From DATLZC01 sp037444005 (GTDB lineage Bacteria > Chloroflexota > Dehalococcoidia > DSTF01 > JACRBR01), in the NCBI GenBank assembly GCA_037444005.1, contig JBBING010000079.1, positions 1 through 11,007 of the forward strand: a stretch of 11,007 bases of DNA, in the 5' to 3' direction. Positions 4,532 to 11,007 of this stretch are shown one piece after another (position 1 is the stretch's first letter; each line of letters starts with the position of its first letter). The notes under the pieces are model-generated. The model saw only the letters and a list, made by a program, of their open reading frames with translations. It had not been told where the DNA came from and did no database searches. The translations under genes and the position numbers were made by a program.

Positions 4532-4930
4532 ATGGCGATCCCGCTGTCGGAAGCGGCGCGCGTGCTGCTGGAAGGCCAGAACTTCGGACATCTGGCGACG
4601 CTCATGCCGGACGGGTCGCCGCAGGTCAGCCCCGTGTGGGTGGACCACGACGGCGCGCACGTCCTAGTGAACACGGCCGAGGGACGGGTCAAGCTCCGGA
4701 ACGTGCGCCGCGATCCGCGCGTCGCGATCTCGATCGCGAATCAGCAGAACCCGTATCAGATGGTCACCATCCAGGGCCGGGTGGTGGAGATCACGCACGA
4801 GGGAGCTGACGAGCACATCGACAAGATGGCGAAGAAGTACCTCGGACAGGACACGTATCCGTTCCGCCGCCCCGGCGAGCGGCGCGTCATCCTGAAAATC
4901 GCGCCCGAGCACATCGCCGGCTGGGGTTGA
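4532..4930 (+). CDS. PPOX-class (pyridoxamine-phosphate oxidase-like, F420/FMN) split-barrel protein
   Basis: A 132-residue single-domain split beta-barrel. Characteristic segments are FGHLATLMPDGSPQVSPVWV (18-37), NTAEGRVKLRNVRRDPRVAI (47-66) and the C-terminal VILKIAPEHIAGWG. The KLRNVRRDPRVA stretch is typical of the Rv1155-like F420-dependent PPOX subfamily of Actinobacteria and Chloroflexota, which reduce substrates with F420H2 or bind related cofactors; the substrate cannot be told. Length (about 130-145 aa) fits the family. The start is set by AAAGGAG at 4518-4524. It follows the LuxR-type gene on the same strand after 102 nt, may have its own promoter, and converges on the rhodanese gene. 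Confidence 0.85.
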   Translation: MAIPLSEAARVLLEGQNFGHLATLMPDGSPQVSPVWVDHDGAHVLVNTAEGRVKLRNVRRDPRVAISIANQQNPYQMVTIQGRVVEITHEGADEHIDKMAKKYLGQDTYPFRRPGERRVILKIAPEHIAGWG

Positions 4931-4954
4931 GCGGACGCGAACGGACGACACAAC

Positions 4955-4984
4955 GAGCGCGGGGCCTCGCGGGGCCCCGCGCTC
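4955..4984. terminator. Bidirectional hairpin terminator between convergent genes
   Basis: Perfect 12-bp stem GAGCGCGGGGCC (4955-4966) with GGCCCCGCGCTC (4973-4984) and a 6-nt loop, centred between the PPOX stop (4930) and the rhodanese stop (5008). The plus-strand tail is TTCGAT, a weak T-tract, but the convergent placement supports a two-way terminator. Confidence 0.7.
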
Positions 4985-5007
4985 TTCGATCCGCAGGCGA
5001 CGGAAGG

Positions 5008-5847
5008 CTATTTCTCGATGGGGACGTCGATCATGCTGCCCCACTCGGTCCACGAGCCGTCGTAGTTGCGCACGTCCTTGTAGCCGAGGAGGTACTTCAG
5101 GACGAACCACGTGTGCGACGAGCGCTCGCCGATGCGGCAGTACGCGATGACGGGCTTGTCCTCGGCCAGGCCCTTGCTGCGGTAGAGCTCCCGCAGCTCC
5201 TCGGGCGACTTGAAGGTGCCGTCTTCGCGGACGGCCTGGCTCCAGGGGACGTTGATGGCGCCGGGGATGTGGCCGCCCCGCTGCGCCGTCTCCGAAAGGC
5301 CGGGCGGCGCCAGGATCTCGCCGGTGTACTCCGCCGGCGAACGGACGTCCACGAGCGCGAAGGTCTTCTGCTGGACGGCCTGCATCACGAGGTCGCGCTT
5401 CGCCCGGAGCGCGGTGTTCGGCTCCTTGGCGCGGTACTGCGTGGGCGTCGGCCGGGGGACGTCCTTCGTGAGCGGCCGGCCTTCGTCGATCCACTTCTTC
5501 CGTCCGCCGTCCATGAGCTTGAGCTTCTCGTGGCCGTACATCTCGAGGAGCCAGAAGGCGTAGGCGGCGAACCAGTTGTTGTTGTCGCCGTAGAGGACGA
5601 TGGTGTCGTCGTTGCTGATGCCGGCGTTGGAGAGCAGCTTCTCGAGGTCGGCCTTGGAGATAATGTCGCGCCGCACCTGGTCCTGCAGCTGGCTCGTCCA
5701 GTTGAAGGCGACGGCGCCGGGGATGTGTCCCTCGTCGTATGCGGTGGTGTCGACATCGACCTCGACGAGCCTGACGGTGGGGTCCGCGAGGTGATCGGCG
5801 ACCCACTGGGTGGTGACGAGCACGTCCGAAGCGACTTCGGTGGTCAT
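5008..5847 (-). CDS. Thiosulfate/mercaptopyruvate sulfurtransferase (two-domain rhodanese, CRIGERSS type)
   Basis: A 279-residue tandem rhodanese. The N-terminal inactive domain (about 8-125) contains YDEGHIPGAVAFNW and GGRKKW. The catalytic C-terminal domain (about 150-275) contains LVDVRSPAEYTGE, RGGHIPGAINVPW and the active-site loop CRIGERSS with Cys237. This loop is the one found in actinobacterial CysA-type thiosulfate sulfurtransferases. It carries sulfur as a cysteine persulfide in the cytoplasm. It is last in the sulfur cluster, 220 nt below the CysM gene, with its own promoter (5941-5969). The start at 5845-5847 has GGAGG 8 nt upstream. Because the MoeZ-like protein here lacks the rhodanese domain that MoeZ normally has, this enzyme is a good candidate for the missing sulfur donor (inference). 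Confidence 0.92.
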   Translation of the reverse strand: MTTEVASDVLVTTQWVADHLADPTVRLVEVDVDTTAYDEGHIPGAVAFNWTSQLQDQVRRDIISKADLEKLLSNAGISNDDTIVLYGDNNNWFAAYAFWLLEMYGHEKLKLMDGGRKKWIDEGRPLTKDVPRPTPTQYRAKEPNTALRAKRDLVMQAVQQKTFALVDVRSPAEYTGEILAPPGLSETAQRGGHIPGAINVPWSQAVREDGTFKSPEELRELYRSKGLAEDKPVIAYCRIGERSSHTWFVLKYLLGYKDVRNYDGSWTEWGSMIDVPIEK

Positions 5848-5940
5848 GTGGCGATCCTCCCGAAAGTGATGTGGCCGCGGGGCAGCGTCCGAGACGATGC
5901 GAACTTCGTGCGAGCGTCCCGCCACCCGAACGACAAGGCT

Positions 5941-5969
5941 ATGGTATGAAAGGCTGTCGATTAAGTCAA
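5941..5969 (-). promoter_or_regulatory. Sigma70-like promoter of the rhodanese gene
   Basis: On the minus strand TTGACT (-35, 5964-5969) and TACCAT (-10, 5941-5946) are separated by exactly 17 bp, about 95-120 nt before the rhodanese ATG. It is the clearest promoter in the window. Confidence 0.65.
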
Positions 5970-5972
5970 CAA
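5955..5972 (-). promoter_or_regulatory. Candidate Rrf2-family operator over the rhodanese -35
   Basis: The minus strand reads TTGTTGACTTAATCG (5958-5972), matching 13 of 15 bases of the motif upstream of the Rrf2 gene (9893-9907). It is also a dyad, TGTTGA-N5-TCGACA, with five of six arm bases complementary. Its overlap with the -35 suggests repression. Confidence 0.5.
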
Positions 5973-6067
5973 CAGCCGGGCTGCGAACGCGAACGACACC
6001 TGCCGTCCGGGGAACATTTCGAGGGATCGGAGGCCCTGCGGCGGCGTTGAGCCGCCTAGGGCGCGCG

Positions 6068-7003
6068 TCACCACCAGACCTTGCCCTCGACCTCCTCGGC
6101 GAGCTCGTCGTACTCCTTCGTCCACAGCGAGGTCGAGAGGTACTTCCATCCGCCGTCGGCGAAGAGCATGACCACATTCCCGCGCTCGAGCCGCTGGGCC
6201 ACCCGCTGCGCGGTCCGGAGCACCGCGCCGGAGGAGATGCCCGCGAAGATACCTTCCTTCTGGGTGAGCTCCTTGGCCGCGGCGAACGAGCTCCGGGAAT
6301 CGACGACGATCTTGCCGTCGAGGACCGATTCGTCGAGCACCGGCGGGATGAACCCCTCCTCGAGGCTGCGCAGCCCCTGTACCAGGTCGCCGGGATGGGG
6401 TACGGCGGCGATGACCTTCACGTCGGGCTTGTGGTCCTTGAGGTAGCGTCCCGTACCGGTGAGGGTGCCGCCGGTGCCCAGGCCCGCCACGAACACGTCG
6501 ATCTCCGGGAGGTCGCGGAGAATTTCGGGGCCGGTGGTCTCGTAGTGGGCGCGGGGGTTCATGGGGTTGCCGTACTGGTACAGCATCAGGTAGGTGGGGT
6601 CGGACGCGGCCATCTCCTGAGCGACGGCGATGGAGCCGTTGGTGCCGCGCGCTCCATCGGAGAAGACGATCTCGGCGCCGTAGGCGCGTAGAAGCTGCGC
6701 CCGCTCCTCGCTGACGCTTTCCGGCATCACGACCGTGAGGCGATAGCCCTTGATGCGGCAGATCATGGCGAGGGAGATGCCGGTGTTGCCGCTGGTGGGC
6801 TCGAGCACGATGCGGTCGGGCGTGAGCTGCCCGGTCCGCTCGGCCTCCTCGATCATGTACTTGGCGATGCGGTCCTTGACGCTGCCGGTCGGGTTCTGGC
6901 CCTCGAGCTTGGCGTAGAAGCGCACGCCGGGCTTGGGCGAGAGGTTCGGCAGCGCCACGAGCGGCGTGTTGCCGATGAGGTCGATAAGGCTCTCGTAGCG
7001 CAT
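6068..7003 (-). CDS. cysM: CysM-type O-phosphoserine sulfhydrylase (CysO-dependent cysteine synthase)
   Basis: A 311-residue fold-type II PLP enzyme. Seen: NPTGSVKDR with PLP lysine K43, the substrate loop PTSGNTGIS (69-77), phosphate loop GLGTGGT (174-180), GIFAGISSGAVL, and a C-terminus FADGGWKYLS...EVEGKVWW. It resembles Mycobacterium tuberculosis CysM, including the GWKYLS region and the acidic C-terminal tail, and R212 in LRSLEEGF lines up with M. tuberculosis R220, the residue that recognises O-phosphoserine. That enzyme takes sulfur from thiocarboxylated CysO and makes a CysO-cysteine adduct. The gene starts 2 nt after the cysO stop, so they are translationally coupled. O-phosphoserine specificity is inferred from alignment by eye; O-acetylserine use is not excluded. 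Confidence 0.9.
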   Translation of the reverse strand: MRYESLIDLIGNTPLVALPNLSPKPGVRFYAKLEGQNPTGSVKDRIAKYMIEEAERTGQLTPDRIVLEPTSGNTGISLAMICRIKGYRLTVVMPESVSEERAQLLRAYGAEIVFSDGARGTNGSIAVAQEMAASDPTYLMLYQYGNPMNPRAHYETTGPEILRDLPEIDVFVAGLGTGGTLTGTGRYLKDHKPDVKVIAAVPHPGDLVQGLRSLEEGFIPPVLDESVLDGKIVVDSRSSFAAAKELTQKEGIFAGISSGAVLRTAQRVAQRLERGNVVMLFADGGWKYLSTSLWTKEYDELAEEVEGKVWW

Positions 7004-7005
7004 GC

Positions 7006-7284
7006 TCAGCGTCCGGCGCCGCCTGCCAGCGCCGGCAGAATCGCCACCACGTCGCCGTCTTTGAGCGGCGTGTCGAGCTGGTCCAGGTATCGGATGTCTT
7101 CGTCGTTCAGGTAGATGTTCACGAACCGGTGGAGCTGGCCGTCCTGCATGATCTGATTCTTGAACCCGGGGTACCGCCGGTCGAGGTCGGCCAGCAGCTC
7201 GCCGATGGTGGCGCCTTCGGCCTGGACGGACTTCTGTCCGACCAGACGCTGGAGCACCGCGGTCACGCGCACTTCCACAGCCAT
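7006..7284 (-). CDS. cysO: CysO/MoaD-type ubiquitin-like sulfur carrier protein
   Basis: A 92-residue beta-grasp sulfur carrier. The segment LHRFVNIYLNDEDIR (51-65) and the C-terminal DGDVVAILPALAGG strongly resemble M. tuberculosis CysO, which ends at its Gly-Gly. Here three residues (AGR) follow the GG. C-terminal GG is activated by an E1-like enzyme and thiocarboxylated to carry sulfur to CysM, so this protein would need trimming, as QbsE is trimmed by the JAMM protease QbsD in the thioquinolobactin pathway. No JAMM/Mec+ gene is in the window. It lies 16 nt after the E1 fusion gene and 2 nt before cysM. The ATG at 7282-7284 has GGAGAG about 7 nt upstream. Confidence 0.92.
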   Translation of the reverse strand: MAVEVRVTAVLQRLVGQKSVQAEGATIGELLADLDRRYPGFKNQIMQDGQLHRFVNIYLNDEDIRYLDQLDTPLKDGDVVAILPALAGGAGR

Positions 7285-7300
7285 GCGTTCGCTCTCCGTC

Positions 7301-8434
7301 CTACGCCTGCGCGGGCGCCGGGTGGGGGGCCCCGCCGCAGAAGGCCTCGTAATCGATGAGCTCGGTCACGGTGGGGTGGTCGCCGCAGACGACGCAGTCG
7401 GGGTCGCGGCGGATTTTGACCTGCCGGAACTCCATCGAGAGCGCGTCGTACAGGAGCAGGCGACCGTTGAGGGTGTCACCGATGCCCAGAATCAGCTTAA
7501 GCACTTCCGTCGCCTGGATCGAGCCGATGGTGCCGCAGAGGGCGCCGAGCACACCCGCCTCGGCGCAACTCGGCACGAGGCCCGGCGGTGGCGGCGCCGG
7601 GTACAGGCAGCGGTAGCAGCCCTTCCCGGGGAGGTACACCGTCGCCTGGCCGTCGAACAGGAGGATGCTCCCGTCCACCAGCGGCTTCTTCAGGAAGACA
7701 CAGGCGTCGTTCACCAAATACCGGGCGGGGAAGTTGTCGGCGCCGTTCACGACGATGTCGTACTGCGAGATGATCTCGAGCGCGTTCTGGGACGTGAGCG
7801 GCTCCTCGTGGGTGATCACGTTCACGTCCGGGTTGTACGCGTTGAGCGTCTCCTTCGCCGAGACGACCTTCGGCCGGCCCACGTCGTCGTTCTGATGCAG
7901 AATCTGCCGCTGGAGGTTCGAAAGATCGACGACGTCGAAATCGACGATGCCGATGGTGCCGACGCCCGCGAGAGCCAGGTACACGGCGACGGGCGAGCCG
8001 AGCCCTCCCGCGCCCACGATGAGCACCTTCGACTCCATGATCTTGCGCTGGCCCCGGCTGCCGACCTGGGGCATGATGATGTGGCGCGAGTAGCGCTGGA
8101 CCTGCTCGGGCGTCAGCGCCAGGCCCTTCGGCTGTTCCCCGTTTGCGGACACGTCTTCACCTCCGGCGATGGCGGGAATGACGGCGATCTGGTCGCCGTC
8201 GTGCAACTCGGTTTGCTCCCCGCCGAGCGAGTGAATCTCGCGGTTGTTCACGTAGATGTTGATGTGGGCGGGCAGTTTGTGCTCGCGGTCGTAGATTAGG
8301 TCGTGCAGGCCCGGGAAGCGCCGGTCGAGGTCGTCCAGCACCTCGGCGACGGTCCGGCCCTGAGCCTCGACGTACGTGCGGTTGCCGGTCAACCGCCGGA
8401 ACGGCGTCGGGATGTATACCGTGACGGTCGTCAT
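7301..8434 (-). CDS. moeB: MoeZ/MoeB-like E1 enzyme fused to an N-terminal CysO-like sulfur carrier domain
   Basis: A 377-residue fusion. Residues 1-95 are a CysO/MoaD-like beta-grasp domain (HINIYVNNREI; IPAIAGG at 86-92) whose GG is internal, followed by EDVSANGEQ as a short linker. Residues 110-366 are a ThiF/MoeB adenylation domain: RYSRHIIMPQVG, nucleotide loop GAGGLGSP (141-148), VDFDVVDLSNLQRQ, GADNFPARY, zinc cysteines C273/C276 and C347/C350, and VPSCAEAGVLGALCGTIGS. The end CVVCGDHPTVTELIDYEAFC matches the MoeZ linker, but the C-terminal rhodanese of MoeZ is absent. It should adenylate the sulfur carrier. The ATG at 8434 has GGAG 6 nt upstream; GTG at 8446, also with a fair ribosome site, would add four residues. 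It is the third gene of the cysteine operon. Confidence 0.9.
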   Translation of the reverse strand: MTTVTVYIPTPFRRLTGNRTYVEAQGRTVAEVLDDLDRRFPGLHDLIYDREHKLPAHINIYVNNREIHSLGGEQTELHDGDQIAVIPAIAGGEDVSANGEQPKGLALTPEQVQRYSRHIIMPQVGSRGQRKIMESKVLIVGAGGLGSPVAVYLALAGVGTIGIVDFDVVDLSNLQRQILHQNDDVGRPKVVSAKETLNAYNPDVNVITHEEPLTSQNALEIISQYDIVVNGADNFPARYLVNDACVFLKKPLVDGSILLFDGQATVYLPGKGCYRCLYPAPPPPGLVPSCAEAGVLGALCGTIGSIQATEVLKLILGIGDTLNGRLLLYDALSMEFRQVKIRRDPDCVVCGDHPTVTELIDYEAFCGGAPHPAPAQA

Positions 8435-8489
8435 CGTTCGCTCCACTCGTCTCTCTCCAGTCTACGCGCTTCGCGGCGTCGGCGGGGCG

Positions 8490-9432
<943 letters not shown>

Positions 9433-9455
<23 letters not shown>

Positions 9456-9870
9456 TGCCGCTGTACTCCCGCTCTCGTCTCGCCAGGTCCCCGATGGTGA
9501 CGCCCTCGAGGATGCGGTACGTGGCCTCTTCGACCTGGTGCCACACCTCGTGCGCCGCGCGGCACGCCGGGCGGCGCCCGTTGTCGTCGTGGGCGTGAGG
9601 GATCGGGGACAGCGTGCCTTCGAGGGCGAGGATGACCTCGCTCAACTTGATCTCGTCGGGGTCGCGGGCGAGCGCATGGCCACCCTGGGGGCCGCGCACG
9701 CTCCGGATGAAGCCCGCGCGGCGCAGGGTGGTGAGAAGCTGGTCCAGGTACGGCTCCGGGATGCCCTGACGCGCCGCGATTTCGGCGCTCTGGATGGTCC
9801 CCTGACCGTAGTGGTGCGCCAGCTCGATGAGCGCTCGCACGCCGTAGTCGCCCTTGGTCGAGATCCGCAT
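9433..9870 (-). CDS. Rrf2-family transcriptional regulator (CymR-like, cysteine metabolism)
   Basis: A 145-residue protein with the Rrf2 winged helix: MRISTKGDYGVRALIELA, a recognition region around IPEPYLDQLLTTLRRAGFIR, and the wing SVRGPQGGHALAR. IscR and NsrR bind an Fe-S cluster through three cysteines in the 90-110 region; this protein has only Cys103, so a cluster of that kind is unlikely. CymR of Bacillus, which represses cysteine genes together with CysK, likewise lacks the cluster. The gene leads the sulfur operon and overlaps cysK by 23 nt, so control of cysteine synthesis and a CymR-CysK-like complex are attractive inferences. The ATG at 9868-9870 has GGCGG about 7 nt upstream. A candidate operator lies 22 nt above the start. 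Confidence 0.9.
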
Positions 9871-9892
9871 GTCGAACCGCCGAAAAGTTAAG

Positions 9893-9907
9893 CGATTACC
9901 TCAACAA
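9893..9907 (-). promoter_or_regulatory. Candidate Rrf2-family operator upstream of the Rrf2 gene
   Basis: The minus strand reads TTGTTGAGGTAATCG, 13 of 15 bases the same as 5958-5972 above the rhodanese gene. It extends into an imperfect dyad GTTGAG-N7-CTTAAC. Autoregulation is the likely use. The promoter itself is not clear here. Confidence 0.5.
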
Positions 9908-9917
9908 TCGTAGCAAA

Positions 9918-9931
9918 CCGGCGCTCGCCGG
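9918..9931. terminator. Short hairpin after the symporter gene
   Basis: CCGGC-GCTC-GCCGG lies between the symporter stop and the Rrf2 gene, with 5-bp arms. It is weak and lacks a T-tract; it could be a minor terminator or chance. Confidence 0.25.
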
Positions 9932-9941
9932 GACAAGACGA

Positions 9942-11006
9942 TCACGCGAGCAGGAGCCCCAGGGGCAGCACCGTGAGCGCGCACAGAAACACCGCAAAGC
10001 CGGTCCGGGACGAGGTCGCCCGGTGCGCCGCCCACAGCACGGCACGGCGGTACGGGCCGTACGCGATCGACAGCACCGCGAGGGACACCGCCGCGCCCGT
10101 CGCCATCTGCGTGAAGACGATGGTGAAAGCGCGGGGCGTGTCGACCAGCAGCGCCGCAAAGAGCGTGTCCACCCACGTCGCGATGTTCGCCCCCATGACG
10201 TACGGGATGATGTGCTGCCTGCGCACGTAGCCCTTCAGCGTGAGGGGCACCAGGATCGTCAGGGACAGCGACACCGAGAGGGTCATCCCCGTCACGAGCA
10301 GGCCGAGGATGAACATCGAAAGCGGGCGGTGGAAGGCCGCGGCGAAGCGCTCGAAGCGGGGCCCGGGGTTCTCGAGATTGGGCAGCGCCCGATCGAAGGA
10401 CGAAAACGCCGCGAGGATGAGCGCCATGCCGAGCCCGAACAGGGCGATGTCCGGCAGCCAGGCGTCGAGGCGCTCCACCGCCGGCGCGAACACGAGGTCG
10501 ATGACGTCCGTCAGAAGGCCGGGGCTGCCGAAGCGCACGCTGTCCAGCCATCCCTCTCGAAGGACGAACCATCCCAGCGGCACCACCGGCGCCCAGAGCG
10601 TGAAGGCGACGATGAGGGCGACGACGCCGACGTAGATGCCGTCGGGGCTGCGGCGGCCGCGGACGTACGCGAGGAAGCCGACCAGCAGCACGATGAACGA
10701 CGCCCCCAGCCGGCTGCCGTTGATCATGGCGAAGGCTTCGGTGTCGGAGATGGCGCCGGCGCTGAAGAGGGTGACGGCGATGGCGGCGACGGGTGAGCCG
10801 CTGAGGGCGAGATAGGAGCCGAGCCAGCCGACGCCCAGGAAGCCGGGCATGCCGGACGCCGACATCGCGTCGAGCGCCGGCCGGAGGCCGCTGGCGCTGG
10901 CCTTGAGCGTCTCCAGCGCCAGAATCAGCAGCGCCAGCGAGACGACCACATACACCGCGCGGAGGCCCGCCGCGGCGGCGGCGCGCGCGGGCGAGCGCGT
11001 TCGGAC
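9942..11006 (-). CDS. Na+/phosphate-symporter-like membrane protein (N-terminus at or beyond the window edge)
   Basis: The frame is open from the right edge to a TGA at 9942-9944. A GTG at 10953-10955 would give 337 residues, but it has no ribosome site and coding-like codons continue to the edge, so the gene is probably partial. About eight or nine hydrophobic segments are visible. Two related repeats resemble the inverted repeats of the NptA/PNaS family: LSGSPVAAIAVTLFSAGAIS followed by NGSRLGAS, and TLSVSLSLTILVPLTLKGYV followed by MGANIATWVDTLFAAL. The QSSS signature of true Na+/Pi symporters is degenerate in both, so the substrate is uncertain. It is transcribed in the same direction as the sulfur cluster and ends 71 nt before the Rrf2 start. 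It would sit in the cytoplasmic membrane; no functional link with cysteine synthesis is evident. Confidence 0.75.
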   Translation of the reverse strand, partial: VRTRSPARAAAAAGLRAVYVVVSLALLILALETLKASASGLRPALDAMSASGMPGFLGVGWLGSYLALSGSPVAAIAVTLFSAGAISDTEAFAMINGSRLGASFIVLLVGFLAYVRGRRSPDGIYVGVVALIVAFTLWAPVVPLGWFVLREGWLDSVRFGSPGLLTDVIDLVFAPAVERLDAWLPDIALFGLGMALILAAFSSFDRALPNLENPGPRFERFAAAFHRPLSMFILGLLVTGMTLSVSLSLTILVPLTLKGYVRRQHIIPYVMGANIATWVDTLFAALLVDTPRAFTIVFTQMATGAAVSLAVLSIAYGPYRRAVLWAAHRATSSRTGFAVFLCALTVLPLGLLLA

Positions 11007-11007
11007 G

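Noticed and set aside
5848..6067. Small coding gene between cysM and the rhodanese gene
   Set aside because: No open frame with a ribosome site or recognisable product is present. The gap holds the promoter and candidate operator.

Overview
The window is GC-rich DNA from what looks like a bacterium that carries an archaeal-type motility module. The housekeeping genes point to a bacterium: an Rrf2 regulator, a LuxR-type regulator, an F420-type PPOX flavoprotein, a mycobacterial-style CysO/CysM/MoeZ cysteine pathway, Shine-Dalgarno sites (AGGAGG) and a sigma70-like promoter (TTGACT, 17 bp, TACCAT). The left third encodes four tandem archaellins, the filament subunits of the archaeal motility structure, with class III signal peptides. 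Archaellum-like gene sets have been noted in some Chloroflexota, so a high-GC Chloroflexota lineage or a related phylum is the best guess. This is inference; no rRNA or other marker gene is present.

Layout. (1) 1-3562, minus strand: four archaellin genes, transcribed in the order 3562->2975, 2684->2100, 1863->1270, 936->346. They are followed by the start of a short coiled-coil/Pro-Ala-rich protein (267->1, cut by the window edge) that sits where ArlC/D/E-type accessory genes sit in archaea. Each archaellin has a long structured leader (165-333 nt) and a GC-rich hairpin 18-36 nt after its stop. Archaellins 3 and 4 share a 203-bp block that is identical at every base. (2) 3563-3727: a divergent intergenic region with a strong hairpin in the archaellin leader. 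(3) 3728-4930, plus strand: a LuxR-type regulator whose receiver domain has lost the phospho-acceptor Asp, then a PPOX flavoprotein. A strong hairpin at 4955-4984 separates these from the convergent sulfur genes.

(4) 5008-9870, minus strand: a sulfur-carrier-dependent cysteine biosynthesis cluster. Its order of transcription is an Rrf2 regulator, CysK, a MoeZ-like E1 enzyme fused to an N-terminal CysO-like domain, free-standing CysO, an O-phosphoserine-type CysM and, from its own promoter, a CRIGERSS rhodanese. Read together: the rhodanese may supply persulfide sulfur, the E1 adenylates and thiocarboxylates CysO, and CysM transfers the sulfur to O-phosphoserine. CysK gives a parallel sulfide/O-acetylserine route. 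A 15-bp motif matching at 13 positions lies upstream of both the Rrf2 gene and the rhodanese gene and is a candidate operator for the Rrf2 protein. (5) 9942-11006, minus strand: a Na+/phosphate-symporter-like membrane protein open to the right edge.

The strongest candidates for new biology are the multi-archaellin array with its repeated RNA-like leaders and tails, and the rearranged CysO/MoeZ sulfur-relay cluster, which has a carrier-E1 fusion, a CysO with extra residues after its GG, and no fused rhodanese.
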